From Chloroflexota bacterium (lineage in GTDB: Bacteria > Chloroflexota > Anaerolineae > Promineifilales > Promineifilaceae), in the NCBI GenBank assembly GCA_013112725.1, contig JABFFZ010000014.1, forward strand, positions 23,321 through 87,320: a DNA stretch of 64,000 nt. The letters run 5' to 3'. The translations under genes and the position numbers were made by a program. Position 1 is the first letter of the stretch, and each line of letters starts with the position of its first letter. Under the pieces are notes generated by a model. That model had not been told where the DNA came from, searched no databases, and saw only the letters and a list, made by a program, of their open reading frames with translations. This document shows, piece by piece, positions 22,920 to 33,100 of the stretch.

Positions 22920-24404
22920 TTAGCTGCCCAACCACATGGCGGCCAGCCGCCAGATTTGGGCGACGAAGAAGGTGACGGTAAAGCCTAAGGCCAGGGGGAG
23001 CAGAGCGGACACGGCCGTCCACTTTTTGCTGCCCGTCTCCTTGTAAATGGTGTAAATGGTGGTGCTGCACGGGTTGTGAATGAGCGAAAAGAGCATCAGG
23101 TTCACGGCCGTGAGCAATGTCCAGCCGCCCGCCGTTAGCAGACTTTTCACTGCCAACGGCTCATCTAATTCAAACATTACCCCCGCCCCTGCACCCACAT
23201 CACCAGTTACGCCCAACATCATCACCGTTAGCATGAGGATGGTGGGAATCACAATCTCGTTGGCCGGGATGGCCACCACATACGCCAGCAAAATGACGCC
23301 ATTCAGGCCAAACAAAATACCTGCCGGATTCAGGAAATTGACCATATACTCGGCAATGCTAACGCCCTGAACGGTGACATTACCAATCAGCCAGATAACG
23401 GCCCCGGCCGGCAAGGCAAACACCACCGCCCGCCACAACACATACAGCGTGCGGTCAATGAGCGAGGTGTAAATGGTTTGCAGCACCCGCGGCGGACGGT
23501 ACGGTGGCAGTTCCAGGCTAAAGGTGGACAGTTCACCGCGCAGCACCGTGCGCGACAGGCTCCAGGAGACGACAAAGGTCAGCAACACACCTAACACGGC
23601 AATACCCACCACCGCCAACGCCGAGACCAGCCCGGAGATGTACGCCGGCGCCAACGCGCCCACAAACAGGCTGGCAATGAGGATTTGCGTGGGCCAACGG
23701 CCGTTGCACAATGCAAAATTATTGGTGATGATGGCAATCAGCCGTTCACGCGGGCTGTCAATGACCCGTGTGGCAATCACCCCCGCCGCATTGCAGCCAA
23801 AACCCATCATCATACTCAACGCCTGTTTGCCATGCGCCCCCGACTTTTTGAAGGCATTATCCAGGTTAAAGGCTACCCGCGGCAGGTAGCCAAAATCCTC
23901 CAGCAGCGTAAACAGCGGAAAGAAAATGGCCATCGGCGGCAGCATCACGCTCACTACCCAGGCTGTCGCCAGGTACATGCCGTCAATCAGCAGCCCACTC
24001 AACCACCAGGGCAGACCAATGGCGGCGGCAATCTGGTGCAGCAATGGCACCATCGTATCAATCAGGATGGACGCCAAAAATTGCGACGGATAATTGGCGC
24101 CGATAATCGTCAACCAGAAAACGATGGCCAACATGGCAATCATCATTGGGAAACCCCAGATGCGGCTGGTGACAATGCGGTCAATGGTGCGGTCTAGGTC
24201 AAAACGCGGCTTTTCGCCGGGGCGGGTGACGGCGCGGTCGGCCAATTGCGCCGCGTTGGTGTAAATATCTTCCATCAGATGTTCATGGAAGCCCTGCCCA
24301 ATTTGCCAGCGCAATGACTCCGCCATTTGCAAAACGGCATCATGTGGATCAGATGTAGGTTGGGGGGCGATGGCGCCCCGGCCATTCAACGGATAGGTGG
24401 TCAT
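22920..24404 (-). CDS. FeoB membrane (Gate) subunit of a split ferrous iron transporter
   Basis: 494 residues. An N-terminal helical linker of ~75 residues precedes about ten membrane helices with two Gate (nucleoside-recognition-like) domains. FeoB cysteine and core motifs are seen in [25 protein letters not shown] and [20 protein letters not shown]. The G domain is a separate gene upstream, overlapping by 4 bp (ATGA), so the normal single FeoB chain is split here. The two proteins must associate at the membrane to import Fe(II). Confidence 0.9.
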   Translation of the reverse strand: MTTYPLNGRGAIAPQPTSDPHDAVLQMAESLRWQIGQGFHEHLMEDIYTNAAQLADRAVTRPGEKPRFDLDRTIDRIVTSRIWGFPMMIAMLAIVFWLTIIGANYPSQFLASILIDTMVPLLHQIAAAIGLPWWLSGLLIDGMYLATAWVVSVMLPPMAIFFPLFTLLEDFGYLPRVAFNLDNAFKKSGAHGKQALSMMMGFGCNAAGVIATRVIDSPRERLIAIITNNFALCNGRWPTQILIASLFVGALAPAYISGLVSALAVVGIAVLGVLLTFVVSWSLSRTVLRGELSTFSLELPPYRPPRVLQTIYTSLIDRTLYVLWRAVVFALPAGAVIWLIGNVTVQGVSIAEYMVNFLNPAGILFGLNGVILLAYVVAIPANEIVIPTILMLTVMMLGVTGDVGAGAGVMFELDEPLAVKSLLTAGGWTLLTAVNLMLFSLIHNPCSTTIYTIYKETGSKKWTAVSALLPLALGFTVTFFVAQIWRLAAMWLGS

Positions 24405-25246
24405 GCCAGTACCTCCAATTCGATGCGATTATTCTGTTGCGGCGCGGGCGCGTTCAGGTGGCCTAATTCACCATTGCGCACAGCGCGGATAATGCTCTGG
24501 TCGCCATCCAGCAGCCGCAGCGCCACCCAGCGGGCATTGGGCAGGCCAGGAAACGCGGCCTGCAACTGCTGCACCAACTGGTTGATCGCCTTCTGCACGG
24601 CTGAGGATTCACTTTTGATGCGGTATGGTTTGCACACGGTCTGGCCCGTGGCCACTTCATGGACGGCTTGCAGTAGTTCGGGCAGGCCACGGCCGTAACG
24701 CGCCGCCGTGGGCACGACCGGAATGCCCAAATCCCGCGCCAGCCGCCGGTCATCTACTACCAGGCCATGCCGTTTGGCCTCGTCCATCAGGTTCAGGCAG
24801 GCCACCGCCCGGTCGGTAATTTCCAACACTTGCAACGCCAGATTCAGGTTGCGTTCCAGCCGGGTGGCATCCAGCACAATGATGGTCACGTCCGGCTGGC
24901 CGAAGAGAATGAAATCCCGCGCCACTTCTTCATCCAGACTGGTGGAGAGCAGCGAATAGGTGCCGGGCAAATCTACGAGTTTGTAGCGAGAGTCAGCGTA
25001 ACTAAAACCACCTTCGGCGCGGGTGACGGTTTTACCGGGCCAGTTGCCGGTATGCTGGCGCAGCCCGGTGAGGGCATTAAAAACGGTACTTTTACCGGTA
25101 TTTGGATTCCCGGCCAACGCCACCACATAATCCCAATCACTCATATCAATGCCCAGTTTTTTCAAATTACCGGCATTGTGAACGGGGCAGGTGACGCAGC
25201 CATCGGGAGTGTGTTGTATTTGTGTTTGCATGGTTCCTCTTTGCAT
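24401..25246 (-). CDS. FeoB G-domain protein (split FeoB, cytoplasmic subunit)
   Basis: 281 residues. All G motifs are present: G1 [10 protein letters not shown]2 region around [10 protein letters not shown]3 DLPGT and G4 NLMD. The C-terminal helical part resembles the FeoB GDI domain ([12 protein letters not shown]). An N-terminal C-x-x-C (CVTCP) may bind metal. It ends by overlapping the membrane-subunit gene by 4 bp. The start could be the second Met (MQTQIQ). Together with the FeoA-like gene upstream it forms a three-gene ferrous iron operon. Confidence 0.92.
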   Translation of the reverse strand: MQRGTMQTQIQHTPDGCVTCPVHNAGNLKKLGIDMSDWDYVVALAGNPNTGKSTVFNALTGLRQHTGNWPGKTVTRAEGGFSYADSRYKLVDLPGTYSLLSTSLDEEVARDFILFGQPDVTIIVLDATRLERNLNLALQVLEITDRAVACLNLMDEAKRHGLVVDDRRLARDLGIPVVPTAARYGRGLPELLQAVHEVATGQTVCKPYRIKSESSAVQKAINQLVQQLQAAFPGLPNARWVALRLLDGDQSIIRAVRNGELGHLNAPAPQQNNRIELEVLA

Positions 25247-25291
25247 CGTAATCCGTAACCCGTATTCCGTAATCCGACTTCGGGCCTCGGA

Positions 25292-26317
25292 TTACGGTTC
25301 ACGGATTATGGAAATAAATGCGGCTTGCTCCCGCCGCAGGGCAATCGTCGCCCCGCGAATCTGGTAGGCGACGGGGTCGCCGCCGGGGCTGCGAAAGCCG
25401 GCAGTGATTTTAGCGCCGCGCAAGATGCCTAAGTCCATAAAACGGCGGCGTTCTGCACCGCGACAGGCAGGTGAAATGGCAATGACTTCGCCGGTTTCAC
25501 CCGGTTTGAGTGCGGTCAGCGGTTCGCCGGCGGGCACAGGTTCGGGGGGTACGGCCGTCTCTATCTCCACCACCGACACATTGGCGGCAATGATGGGGGC
25601 CAGCCAGTGTTCATTCCCATTAGCCCAGAAACGGATGCGCTCCGGCGAGACTTCCACCACCCGCACGGCCATTCCCGGATGCAGGCCTTCGGCCGCTAAT
25701 TGGGCATACACCAGTTCCGGTTCATCTTCCAGGTGAACGATGCGGGCCGGTGTGTCCAGCGGTAGTTGGGTCAAGGCCATGCCGCCATGCGTTATGATCT
25801 CGCCGCTGGCAGTGGGGATGGGGTCGCCATGCGGGTCGTGCGTGGGGTGGCCTAACCGTTCCGCCAGCGCTTCCACTTCTTCCGGGGAGAGATGGTGTTC
25901 AATTTGCTCGGCACGGCCGTGCCACTCGGCCTGGTCATAGCCCGTTTCTTCAGCCAGGTGGCGCTCCCACAGCCGGTGGGCGCGGATGATGTGCAGCGCC
26001 GCTTCCCGGCCCGGTGGGGTCAGTTGAATTTGCCCCTGCTGAACAGTCAAGAGTTGTTCGTTTTGCATGTCGGTGAGCAGAACGGCCGTGTCATTCTGGC
26101 TGATGTGCAGCGTACCGGCAATGGCCGCCAGCGTCGGTTTTTCACCGCGCATCTCCGCTTTGTGGATGAACTTGAGCGCGTCTTCTGTCAGCACTCGCTG
26201 CGTCAGGCGGCCCGTTTGCTGCCAGCGCCAATACAAACCGCGCTCCGGCAGGAATAAAAGGAGGAGGACGGCAACAACGGCCGTGCCAATGAGTAAAGCA
26301 ATCAATGGGTTATGCAT
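25292..26317 (-). CDS. membrane-anchored DtxR-like / FeoA fusion protein
   Basis: 341 residues. An N-terminal membrane helix (residues ~5-24) is followed by a winged-helix part (~45-105), a DtxR/MntR dimerisation region (AHRLWERHLAEETGYDQAEW, then GHPTHDPHGDPIP) and two SH3-like parts, the last (~270-338) a FeoA domain. Metal ligands typical of DtxR (His, Glu, Cys) are partly visible. The order feoA-like, feoB-G, feoB-membrane suggests an iron sensor and FeoA subunit in one chain. A palindromic operator lies only 14 bp before its start codon. Confidence 0.85.
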   Translation of the reverse strand: MHNPLIALLIGTAVVAVLLLLFLPERGLYWRWQQTGRLTQRVLTEDALKFIHKAEMRGEKPTLAAIAGTLHISQNDTAVLLTDMQNEQLLTVQQGQIQLTPPGREAALHIIRAHRLWERHLAEETGYDQAEWHGRAEQIEHHLSPEEVEALAERLGHPTHDPHGDPIPTASGEIITHGGMALTQLPLDTPARIVHLEDEPELVYAQLAAEGLHPGMAVRVVEVSPERIRFWANGNEHWLAPIIAANVSVVEIETAVPPEPVPAGEPLTALKPGETGEVIAISPACRGAERRRFMDLGILRGAKITAGFRSPGGDPVAYQIRGATIALRREQAAFISIIREP

Positions 26318-26330
26318 AGAACCTCCAGGA

Positions 26331-26363
26331 ATTTAGATATATCTAAATATCAGTTTAGCTAAA
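26331..26363. promoter_or_regulatory. predicted iron-regulator operator
   Basis: A perfect 18-bp palindrome ATTTAGATATATCTAAAT (26331-26348) is followed by a second palindrome TTTAGCTAAA (26354-26363). Both lie just upstream of the DtxR-FeoA start and its GGAGG ribosome site. The TTTAG/CTAAA half-sites resemble the DtxR/MntR style of operator in an AT-rich version, so autoregulation of the feo operon by iron is plausible. Confidence 0.65.
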
Positions 26364-26478
26364 AGGCAAGAAAATTGCAAGTGGCAAAATGAGGAGGCGT
26401 AGACGGCCGTTTCTCCCTGCCCCCCCTTTATGCTACAATCAGGCCATTATCCGGCATATCCCAGGCAGGTGATCATTG

Positions 26479-27249
26479 ATGGCAACCGTCACTCCGCATT
26501 TTTCAACCAAAATTGAATACCCTGATACGGACGGAAAACCCATGGCCGAAAGCGACTTCCAGGCTGATCCGCTCATTTACGCCAAAACAGCATTGAAGCG
26601 ACACTTCAAACAAGATCCCAACGTCTACGTGTCTGGCAATCTGCTGCTTTATTACGAAAAAGGCAATCCAGAGGCAGTAGTAGCTCCAGACGTGTTTGTG
26701 GCCATGGGCGTTGCCAAACACGACCGGCGCTCCTTCAAATTGTGGGAAGAACCCAAAGGGCCAGATTTTGTCATTGAAATTACGTCTCTCAGCACCTACA
26801 CGCATGATCAGGGATCCAAAAAAGGGATTTATGCCTTCCTCGGCGTCAGTGAATACTTCCAGTACGACCCTACTCAGGATTATTTGAACCCACCGCTGCA
26901 AGGCTACCGGCTGGTGGACGACTACTACTTACCCATCCCCGCTACCCCCTTATCTAAGAACGCCTTCGCCTTGCACAGCAACATACTACAACTGGATTTG
27001 CAGTGGCGAGACGGCGTGTTGCACTTCTACGACCCGGAAACCGAAGAATACCTGCTAACCTACGACGAAGCAATAGACACGCGCCTGGCGGCCGAACAGG
27101 CCCGGCGCGAAGCCGAACAGGCGCGGCAACAAGCCGAAGAGCGCGCCGCCGCAGAACGCGCCGCTCGTTTGGCGGCAGAAGCACGTATCGCCGAATTGGA
27201 AGCGCAACTGGCGCAGGGGAAAGCAACTGGTGATAAAACTTCTGAATAA
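26479..27249 (+). CDS. Uma2-family (DUF820) endonuclease-like protein
   Basis: 256 residues. Residues ~20-185 are the PD-(D/E)XK-like Uma2 fold: VVAPDVFVAMG (catalytic Asp region), DFVIEITSLSTYTHD (the E-x-S/T pattern) and KKGIYAFLGVSEYFQYDP. The last ~55 residues are a strongly charged Arg/Glu/Ala coiled coil. Such genes are found in many copies in cyanobacteria and Chloroflexota, and their role is unknown. The ATG at 26479 is preferred over a TTG just before it. Isolated gene, transcribed away from the feo operon. Confidence 0.85.
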   Translation: MATVTPHFSTKIEYPDTDGKPMAESDFQADPLIYAKTALKRHFKQDPNVYVSGNLLLYYEKGNPEAVVAPDVFVAMGVAKHDRRSFKLWEEPKGPDFVIEITSLSTYTHDQGSKKGIYAFLGVSEYFQYDPTQDYLNPPLQGYRLVDDYYLPIPATPLSKNAFALHSNILQLDLQWRDGVLHFYDPETEEYLLTYDEAIDTRLAAEQARREAEQARQQAEERAAAERAARLAAEARIAELEAQLAQGKATGDKTSE

Positions 27250-27318
27250 GTTGCCGGTGGCAAATGGCAAGTCACCTGCAACTTGCCACTTGCCGCCTGC
27301 AACCTGCCACCTTCTAAA

Positions 27319-29082
27319 TCACTGTTCTGCAGAGATGGAGAGGTAGACGTTGCTGATGGAGGTGGGCGCGGCCGTAAACATACGCCCACCGGTGACATTC
27401 GCCACCCGCTCTAACACGGGCACATCGGCGGCGTTGCCAAAGGCGATGGGATAGATACGCACGCCATCTGCTTCGGCATTGGCGGGCAGACAGGTGGCAA
27501 ACATCTGGTTTTCGGTGGGGCGGCCAACGGTGTCTTCGCCGTCTGAAAGCAAGATGATGCCGTACAGGCGCGATTCCCCCGCAGCCAAATCCTCTGCCCG
27601 CAGGGTTTCCATTTGCGCCACAGCCTCACACACCGCACCATACAAGGCCGTGTTACCATCGGCAATCAGTCCATTCACCCGCTGCGATAACCCTTCCACT
27701 ACGTCACCCACCCGCGCCGGCTCCGCCAACATCGTCACATCATTGCTAAAGACAATCAGCCCTACTTCATCATTGGCGTCCAGGCGGTTGAGGAATTCAA
27801 CGGTGGCGGCGCGGGCGGTGTTAATGCGGTCGCCTTGCATACTGCCAGACACGTCCAGTACCAGCAAGATGGTGGCTTTGCGTTTGGTAATGTTGAACAG
27901 GTCAATAACGGCGTTGCTAACGGCGGCGTTGGGGCTGGGCAGTAAGGCGACGGTGCGCGGCGTAACATTGGGGTCGGTGCCATTGGCCATGGTCAATGGG
28001 GCGCGGAGGGGGATGCTGGGGTCTAACGGCCGTAGAAAATTATCTATCGCCTTCTCCTGCTGCGCCCGCGCCAGGATAAAGTCGCGGAAGATGGTGGCCG
28101 CTTCCGCTTCTTCGGCATCCACCCAATCGGCGTTATCCAGCACACAGTAGGGTTGGTCGGCCCAGATGGCGCCGCCCGCCGGGAAAATAAAGATCAGCGG
28201 GAAAGCGAGTTCGTCGCCGCGTTCGATGTTGAAGCGCACCACCTCGGCTTCGGGTACGGCGGCGGCGTGCAGATAGCTCGGCCCCTGGCGGGCCATGGCG
28301 TCGAGAATGGCGGGGGCCTGACGGCCGTATTTGCTCGTTACCTGTTCCAATGCCCGCATGGCCTCTTCCACTTCCGGCGCGTACACGTCGGCGGCGGTTA
28401 GCGTATCCGTCTTGCCGGTGACGCCATAGACAAAGCTGGTCATAGCCAGCAGGCCGGAATTGGCGTAGGCGGGATGGGTGTGCCCAAAGCGGAATTGGCC
28501 CCATTCAGGACGGCTGTAGCTGGCCCAGCCATTCGGATCTTCGGCCAGGGCTACAATCGTGTCCCAACCAATCGGTTCATTCGGCCAGCCCAGTGTTTCC
28601 GCCATCGGTTTCCACATGGCAAAACCCAGGGGCGCATAAACGGTAGCCGGGCACGGCTGGCTGGCTAATGGCTTATTGGTTCGCTGCCGCCAGGTGTCGT
28701 TGGCCTGATCTACCCAGGATTGGTCGCCTGGACTCCAGGCAACAGGCTGTAGCGTGCCATCTAAAATGGCGTCCATGGCCCCGCCAGACGTGCCATGAGT
28801 GACCTGAACGGCAATGGGACGGCCGTTGCTCGTTTTCATGCCCGCTGCGTTAAAGTCCGCCTCCATTTGTTTCATCCAGGCTTCTTTGGTATTGGAAGAT
28901 TCCACCGTGACCAATATGCCGCCGGCCGGCACGTCTACTTGCGGGGCGCGCGTCTCCGCGTCAGTCTGGGAAGTGTTGGCGCCTTCCACCAGATTGCCAA
29001 TCACCTGGACGCCGACCATGACGCCCACAATACAAAGGGCGATTACCACAATCACTACAAAAATAATGCGTGTACGGTCCAT
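27319..29082 (-). CDS. membrane-anchored solute-binding-like and VWA fusion protein
   Basis: 587 residues. A single N-terminal membrane helix (residues ~6-28) is followed by a periplasmic-binding-protein-like region (~50-360; ILVTVESSNTKEAW, then WSPGDQSWVDQAN). A von Willebrand A domain (~385-580) has an intact MIDAS, DVSGSMQGDRI, and VFSNDV and SDGEDT supply further ligands. Similar fusions are usual in Chloroflexota. It is probably extracytoplasmic, binding a ligand or partner through metal. A short tandem repeat (CTTGCCACTTGCC words) lies at 27243-27315 downstream. Confidence 0.85.
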   Translation of the reverse strand: MDRTRIIFVVIVVIALCIVGVMVGVQVIGNLVEGANTSQTDAETRAPQVDVPAGGILVTVESSNTKEAWMKQMEADFNAAGMKTSNGRPIAVQVTHGTSGGAMDAILDGTLQPVAWSPGDQSWVDQANDTWRQRTNKPLASQPCPATVYAPLGFAMWKPMAETLGWPNEPIGWDTIVALAEDPNGWASYSRPEWGQFRFGHTHPAYANSGLLAMTSFVYGVTGKTDTLTAADVYAPEVEEAMRALEQVTSKYGRQAPAILDAMARQGPSYLHAAAVPEAEVVRFNIERGDELAFPLIFIFPAGGAIWADQPYCVLDNADWVDAEEAEAATIFRDFILARAQQEKAIDNFLRPLDPSIPLRAPLTMANGTDPNVTPRTVALLPSPNAAVSNAVIDLFNITKRKATILLVLDVSGSMQGDRINTARAATVEFLNRLDANDEVGLIVFSNDVTMLAEPARVGDVVEGLSQRVNGLIADGNTALYGAVCEAVAQMETLRAEDLAAGESRLYGIILLSDGEDTVGRPTENQMFATCLPANAEADGVRIYPIAFGNAADVPVLERVANVTGGRMFTAAPTSISNVYLSISAEQ

Positions 29083-29191
29083 AAGGTCTCCTTAGTGTTT
29101 AATTGATATTGGGATTAAGGGGTCGCATCCCGCTATCCCAATCCCTCAGTCACGAGAAGTTTAGGCGCAGCGACAAACAGTTGCAAACGTC

Positions 29192-29221
29192 TTGTCATGC
29201 CTGCGCCGTCCATGTTAGAAT
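29192..29221 (+). promoter_or_regulatory. predicted promoter of the rsfS gene
   Basis: TTGTCA (29192-29197) and TAGAAT (29216-29221) are 18 bp apart. The start point would be near 29228, so the mRNA begins just before the ribosome site at 29241. Confidence 0.55.
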
Positions 29222-29251
29222 CTGGCATATTTGAAAAATCGGAGGTACAGA

Positions 29252-29602
29252 ATTCTGGATAGTTTAGAGTTAGCACATCTTTTGGTGGATGCGATTTTGG
29301 AGAAAAAGGGAGCAGACATTACACTGCTTGATTTGCGGGAGCAAAGCATTTTTGCCGATTACTTTCTCATTTGCAGCGGGGATAATGACCGGCAGATCAA
29401 GGCGATTGCCCAGAGCGTTGCCTACGACGCCAAACATAACGGCCGTGTCTACCCGGTGACGATGGAAGGCGAACCCGAAACCGGGTGGGTTCTGGTGGAT
29501 TTCGGTGACGTCATTGTCCACGTGTTTATGCCCGAACAGCGCGAATACTATGACCTGGAAGGGCTGTGGGACGAGGCCCGCGTCTTGCTGCAAATGCAAT
29601 AA
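29252..29602 (+). CDS. rsfS: ribosomal silencing factor RsfS, unusual start codon
   Basis: About 116 residues. RsfS binds ribosomal protein uL14 and blocks subunit joining in starvation. The family pattern is clear: DITLLDLREQSIFADYFLICSGDNDRQ is the core, with later WVLVDFGDVIVHVF and REYYDLEGLWDEA. A GGAGG ribosome site lies at 29241-29245, and the codons after it are ATT (29252) and CTG (29255); no ATG, GTG or TTG is at the right distance. The TTG at 29231 precedes the ribosome site. An ATT start, as in infC, or CTG is therefore likely. Confidence 0.88.
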   Translation: MLDSLELAHLLVDAILEKKGADITLLDLREQSIFADYFLICSGDNDRQIKAIAQSVAYDAKHNGRVYPVTMEGEPETGWVLVDFGDVIVHVFMPEQREYYDLEGLWDEARVLLQMQ

Positions 29603-29634
29603 AAAAAAGCCTGCGGTACCGCAGGCTTTTTTTT
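29601..29634. terminator. bidirectional terminator between rsfS and ndk
   Basis: A perfect palindrome AGCCTGCGGTACCGCAGGCT is flanked by A8 on the left and T9 on the right, placed between two convergent genes. Confidence 0.93.
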
Positions 29635-30083
29635 TACTCGATAATCCAGCTATCGGTGGCCCGGCTCCAGGTGACGAGTTCTTCCGGGCGGAAGAAGAGA
29701 TTGACTTCGTTGACGCCATTTTCCGGGCTGTCGGAGCCATGCACCAGGTTACGGCCGATCTCCATGCCCAGGTCGCCGCGAATGGTGCCGGGGGCGGCTT
29801 CCACCGGTTTGGTGGCGCCCATGGTGGCGCGGGCGGCGGCCACCGCATTGTTGCCTTCCCAGGCCATGGCCACCACCGGGCCGGAGGTGATGTACTCAAC
29901 CAGGCTTTTGTAAAACGGCCGTTCCCGATGCACCCCATAATGTTCACCGGCCAGTTCGGGGGTCATCTGGATGAACTTCATGCCCACCAGTTTCAGGCCA
30001 CGCCGTTCAAAACGGCCGATAATTTCGCCAATCAATCCGCGCTGTACGCCATCGGGTTTCACCAGAATCAATGTTTTTTCCAT
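29634..30083 (-). CDS. ndk: nucleoside diphosphate kinase
   Basis: 149 residues, normal length. NDK transfers phosphate between nucleoside tri- and diphosphates through a phospho-histidine, here the His in RNLVHGSDSPE (about residue 116). Other conserved parts are LVKPDGVQRGLIGEI and MAWEGNNAV. It has a good start (MEKTLILVKPD) and converges on rsfS across a shared terminator. Confidence 0.97.
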   Translation of the reverse strand: MEKTLILVKPDGVQRGLIGEIIGRFERRGLKLVGMKFIQMTPELAGEHYGVHRERPFYKSLVEYITSGPVVAMAWEGNNAVAAARATMGATKPVEAAPGTIRGDLGMEIGRNLVHGSDSPENGVNEVNLFFRPEELVTWSRATDSWIIE

Positions 30084-30112
30084 GATCTACACTCCACAAA
30101 GTTAATTTTCAG

Positions 30113-30150
30113 CAAGAAGCCGGGTTTTTGCAAAAACCCGGCTTCTTTTT
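30113..30150. repeat. dispersed palindrome, AAGCCGGGTTTTTGC type
   Basis: GAAGCCGGGTTTTTG pairs with CAAAAACCCGGCTTC. An almost identical copy lies at 57873-57907. Here it can serve as a terminator for the large TPR gene on the minus strand. It is probably a dispersed palindromic repeat used as a terminator rather than a unique site. Confidence 0.8.
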
Positions 30151-30174
30151 ATCAGCAGAAATTGTGCCCGTTTT

Positions 30175-33100
30175 TTACAATTGGTCAAGAGCCATGCGGT
30201 AAGTGTTCAGCGCCTTTTGCAGTTGACCGTTGCGCATGTAGGCGTCACCCAACAGGCGACGAAAAGCGGGTTGGGCAGGATACTCATCCGCCAGCGATTC
30301 CAATTCGGCAATCAAACCTAAGGTGGCCGTACCGGAAACAATCATCCGGTGGTAATGGGCGGCGGCTTCCTCGTATCTCTTTTCGGCCAATACCACCCGC
30401 ACATCAGAAAGCTGGCTCATACTGAGTTCGTCAGCGGCCAACCGTTTCACTTCAAACGATTCGGCCGGCATTTCTGGTTCAGCCGGCGTGAGTGAAGGTA
30501 AACGACCAGTGGCGGGCTTGGCAGACGGTCGTACCTCGGCTACTTCAGAGATGATCGCGTCATCAAAGTCTACCGTGGTCGCTTCTTCTTCGGCCACCAG
30601 CCAGCTAATGACATCCAGGTCTTCTACGGCCGTCAGCCAACCCGTTTGCCCGGTGCTGGATGAGCGTTCATCGTCTGCCGCCAGCCAATCTGGCAGAGAA
30701 TCGGATAAATCATCTGCCATGTCCACACCCAGATCATCCATGAGGCTCAACTCTGTCTCGTCTGCCGATAAAGAACCGAACGCTTCCACATCGGTCTCTT
30801 CGCCGGTGAGCCAGGCAGGCAGCAGTGCGTCATCCGGGGCAATGGCCGGTTCCAGTGAACCGGTTTGTTCATCGGCGATTTTTTGCAGCCAGGCCATGGC
30901 CTCATCCGGGTCTTCCGGCACAGCGGCGATGATGTCCTCTTCGGCTAGGCCGGCCAGGGATGAAATTTCCGCGGCTGGCTCCATAACAGTGGTGGCCGGT
31001 TCACCATAATCAATGGCAAATTTGGCGTCTTCACTGGGGCTGATGGGCGGCGGCTCCATGTCAAAATCAATCATGAAATCGTCGCCGAGCATGTCTTCCA
31101 GCCAGCCCTCATCCTCACCGGTATCCATGCCAGCCATAAAGGCTTCATCGGCATCAGCACGCACATCGGCTACGGCCGTGTCCATCTCTATCTCTGGCTC
31201 GGCAGAAATGGTGCGGGCCGGTTCACCATAATCAATGGCAAATTTGGCATCTTCGCTGGGGCTAATGGGCGGCGGCTCCATGTCAAAATCAATAGATGCA
31301 TCCCCCTGGGCCATGTCTAACAACCAGTTCATGGCCGCATCGGGGTCATCAGGCATGTCATCTATGTCCAGATCATCAGCCAACAACCCCATCTCATCCT
31401 GCGTGATAGCACCGGCAACGGCTGTGGGCAATACAGCACCGACCGGCTCAATCCACGTCTCATCCATCTCGCGCTCTTTATCCTCAGCCGGTTCCTCCCA
31501 GGCAGGCATAGACAAGGTTGGCGACAGGGCGGTTGTTTCTTCACCCTCATCGGCGCCAAAGCGGGCCAGCCATTCCATGGCTGCGTCGGGATCATCAGGC
31601 ATATCTAACAAAGCCAACTCTGCCGCGGCTGCATCGGATGGCAGCGAAGTTGACGGTTTGGCAGTCACGGTCAACAAATCGGTGATAGATTCCGGCTGCT
31701 CCCAATCCCAGGATTCATCATCCCACAATTCAGCTTCGGCTAATCCATCCCCGATCGTCATTTCCGCAGCAACCAACGCATCCATCCGATCCATTTGTGG
31801 TTCATCGGCGAGCGCCAGGGCGTCGGCCAGTTCCCATTCACTGGCCATTTCCAATGGTTCAGGTTCGGCTGGTTCATCTATCACTACCGTTTGATCTGCC
31901 ACAGATGATTCTTCCAACCAGTCAAGCGCCGCCATTAACTCGGCATCAGACACGACGGCCGTGCCCCCAGAAACCGCAGCGGTGATCCCTTCTGCCTTTA
32001 CCTGTTCATCCAGGAAATTCAGCGCCTCGGCCAGTTCGTCATCCTGTTTTGGCGGCAGGGCAGCAGCTTTAGAAGAGGGGGCAACGGCCGTACCCGCTAT
32101 CATAGTCGCCAATAACTCCTCATCCAATTCCGGCCATTCTTCCTTCGTTTCCGGCTCTTCCGCCAGATCGTTCATCCAGGCCAGTGCATCATCAAGGTCA
32201 GCCTGCGCTTCGTCCACCAGCCCATCCAGGCTGCGATCTTGCAAAGTGGGCAATTCTTCCAGCAGCGCACCTTGCCTGGCGGCCAATTCTTCTAGCCAGG
32301 CCATAGCGGCTTCTGTGTCATCTTCAGGGGGAGCGGGCATGGGGGTGACCTGGGTTTCTTCGTCAGCCATCAATACATCCAGCCAACTTTCGCCTTCCGC
32401 TTCTTCCTCTTCAGCAAGCACATCATCGGCGGCAGACATGGGCGTGAGATCTGCCGGGAATGCCTCCTGCCACGCTTCATCCAGGACATCATCAAATGCA
32501 GCGTCAAACATTTCTGCCACGTCAAACGCCTCTTCGTTGTCAAACGCTTCACCCATCATGTCCTGGCGAACCAGAGCGTCCATTTCGACGGCCGTTAATT
32601 CCTCCGCCAACAGATTTTCAGCGACGGTGGGTAGTTCTTCTACCGGCGTTTCTTGTTGTGACGCCAGCTCTTCCAGCCAGGAAATGGCATCATCCAGGCC
32701 AGCGCCGGAGGCATCCAGGCCCACATCTTCCAACCCTGGTTCAGGTGCAGCTATAACGGCCGTTTCCATCTCGGCCATGACAGATTCTTCAGCCAGCCAA
32801 TCCAGTTCCACCTCATCGGCCACTTCTAAAGCGGAGGCAGGTTCCTCTTCACCCATACCCACCAGCCAATCCATATCAGTTTCCGCACCCAGACCGGCCA
32901 GAGTAGCCGGTTCATCGTGAATGCTGGAAAACAGCGCGGTCAGGTCAACGGCCGTCAACCCTTCATCAACCGCCTCTTCCGGCGCTGCTTCCTCAAACCC
33001 GAACGACAGGCCAGCTTCCAACTCTTCCAGTTCGGCCGGTGGCCCAAAGGCGTCAGCTTCGTCGGTGGCAAACAAATCTTCAGAATCCAACTGTGCCGGC

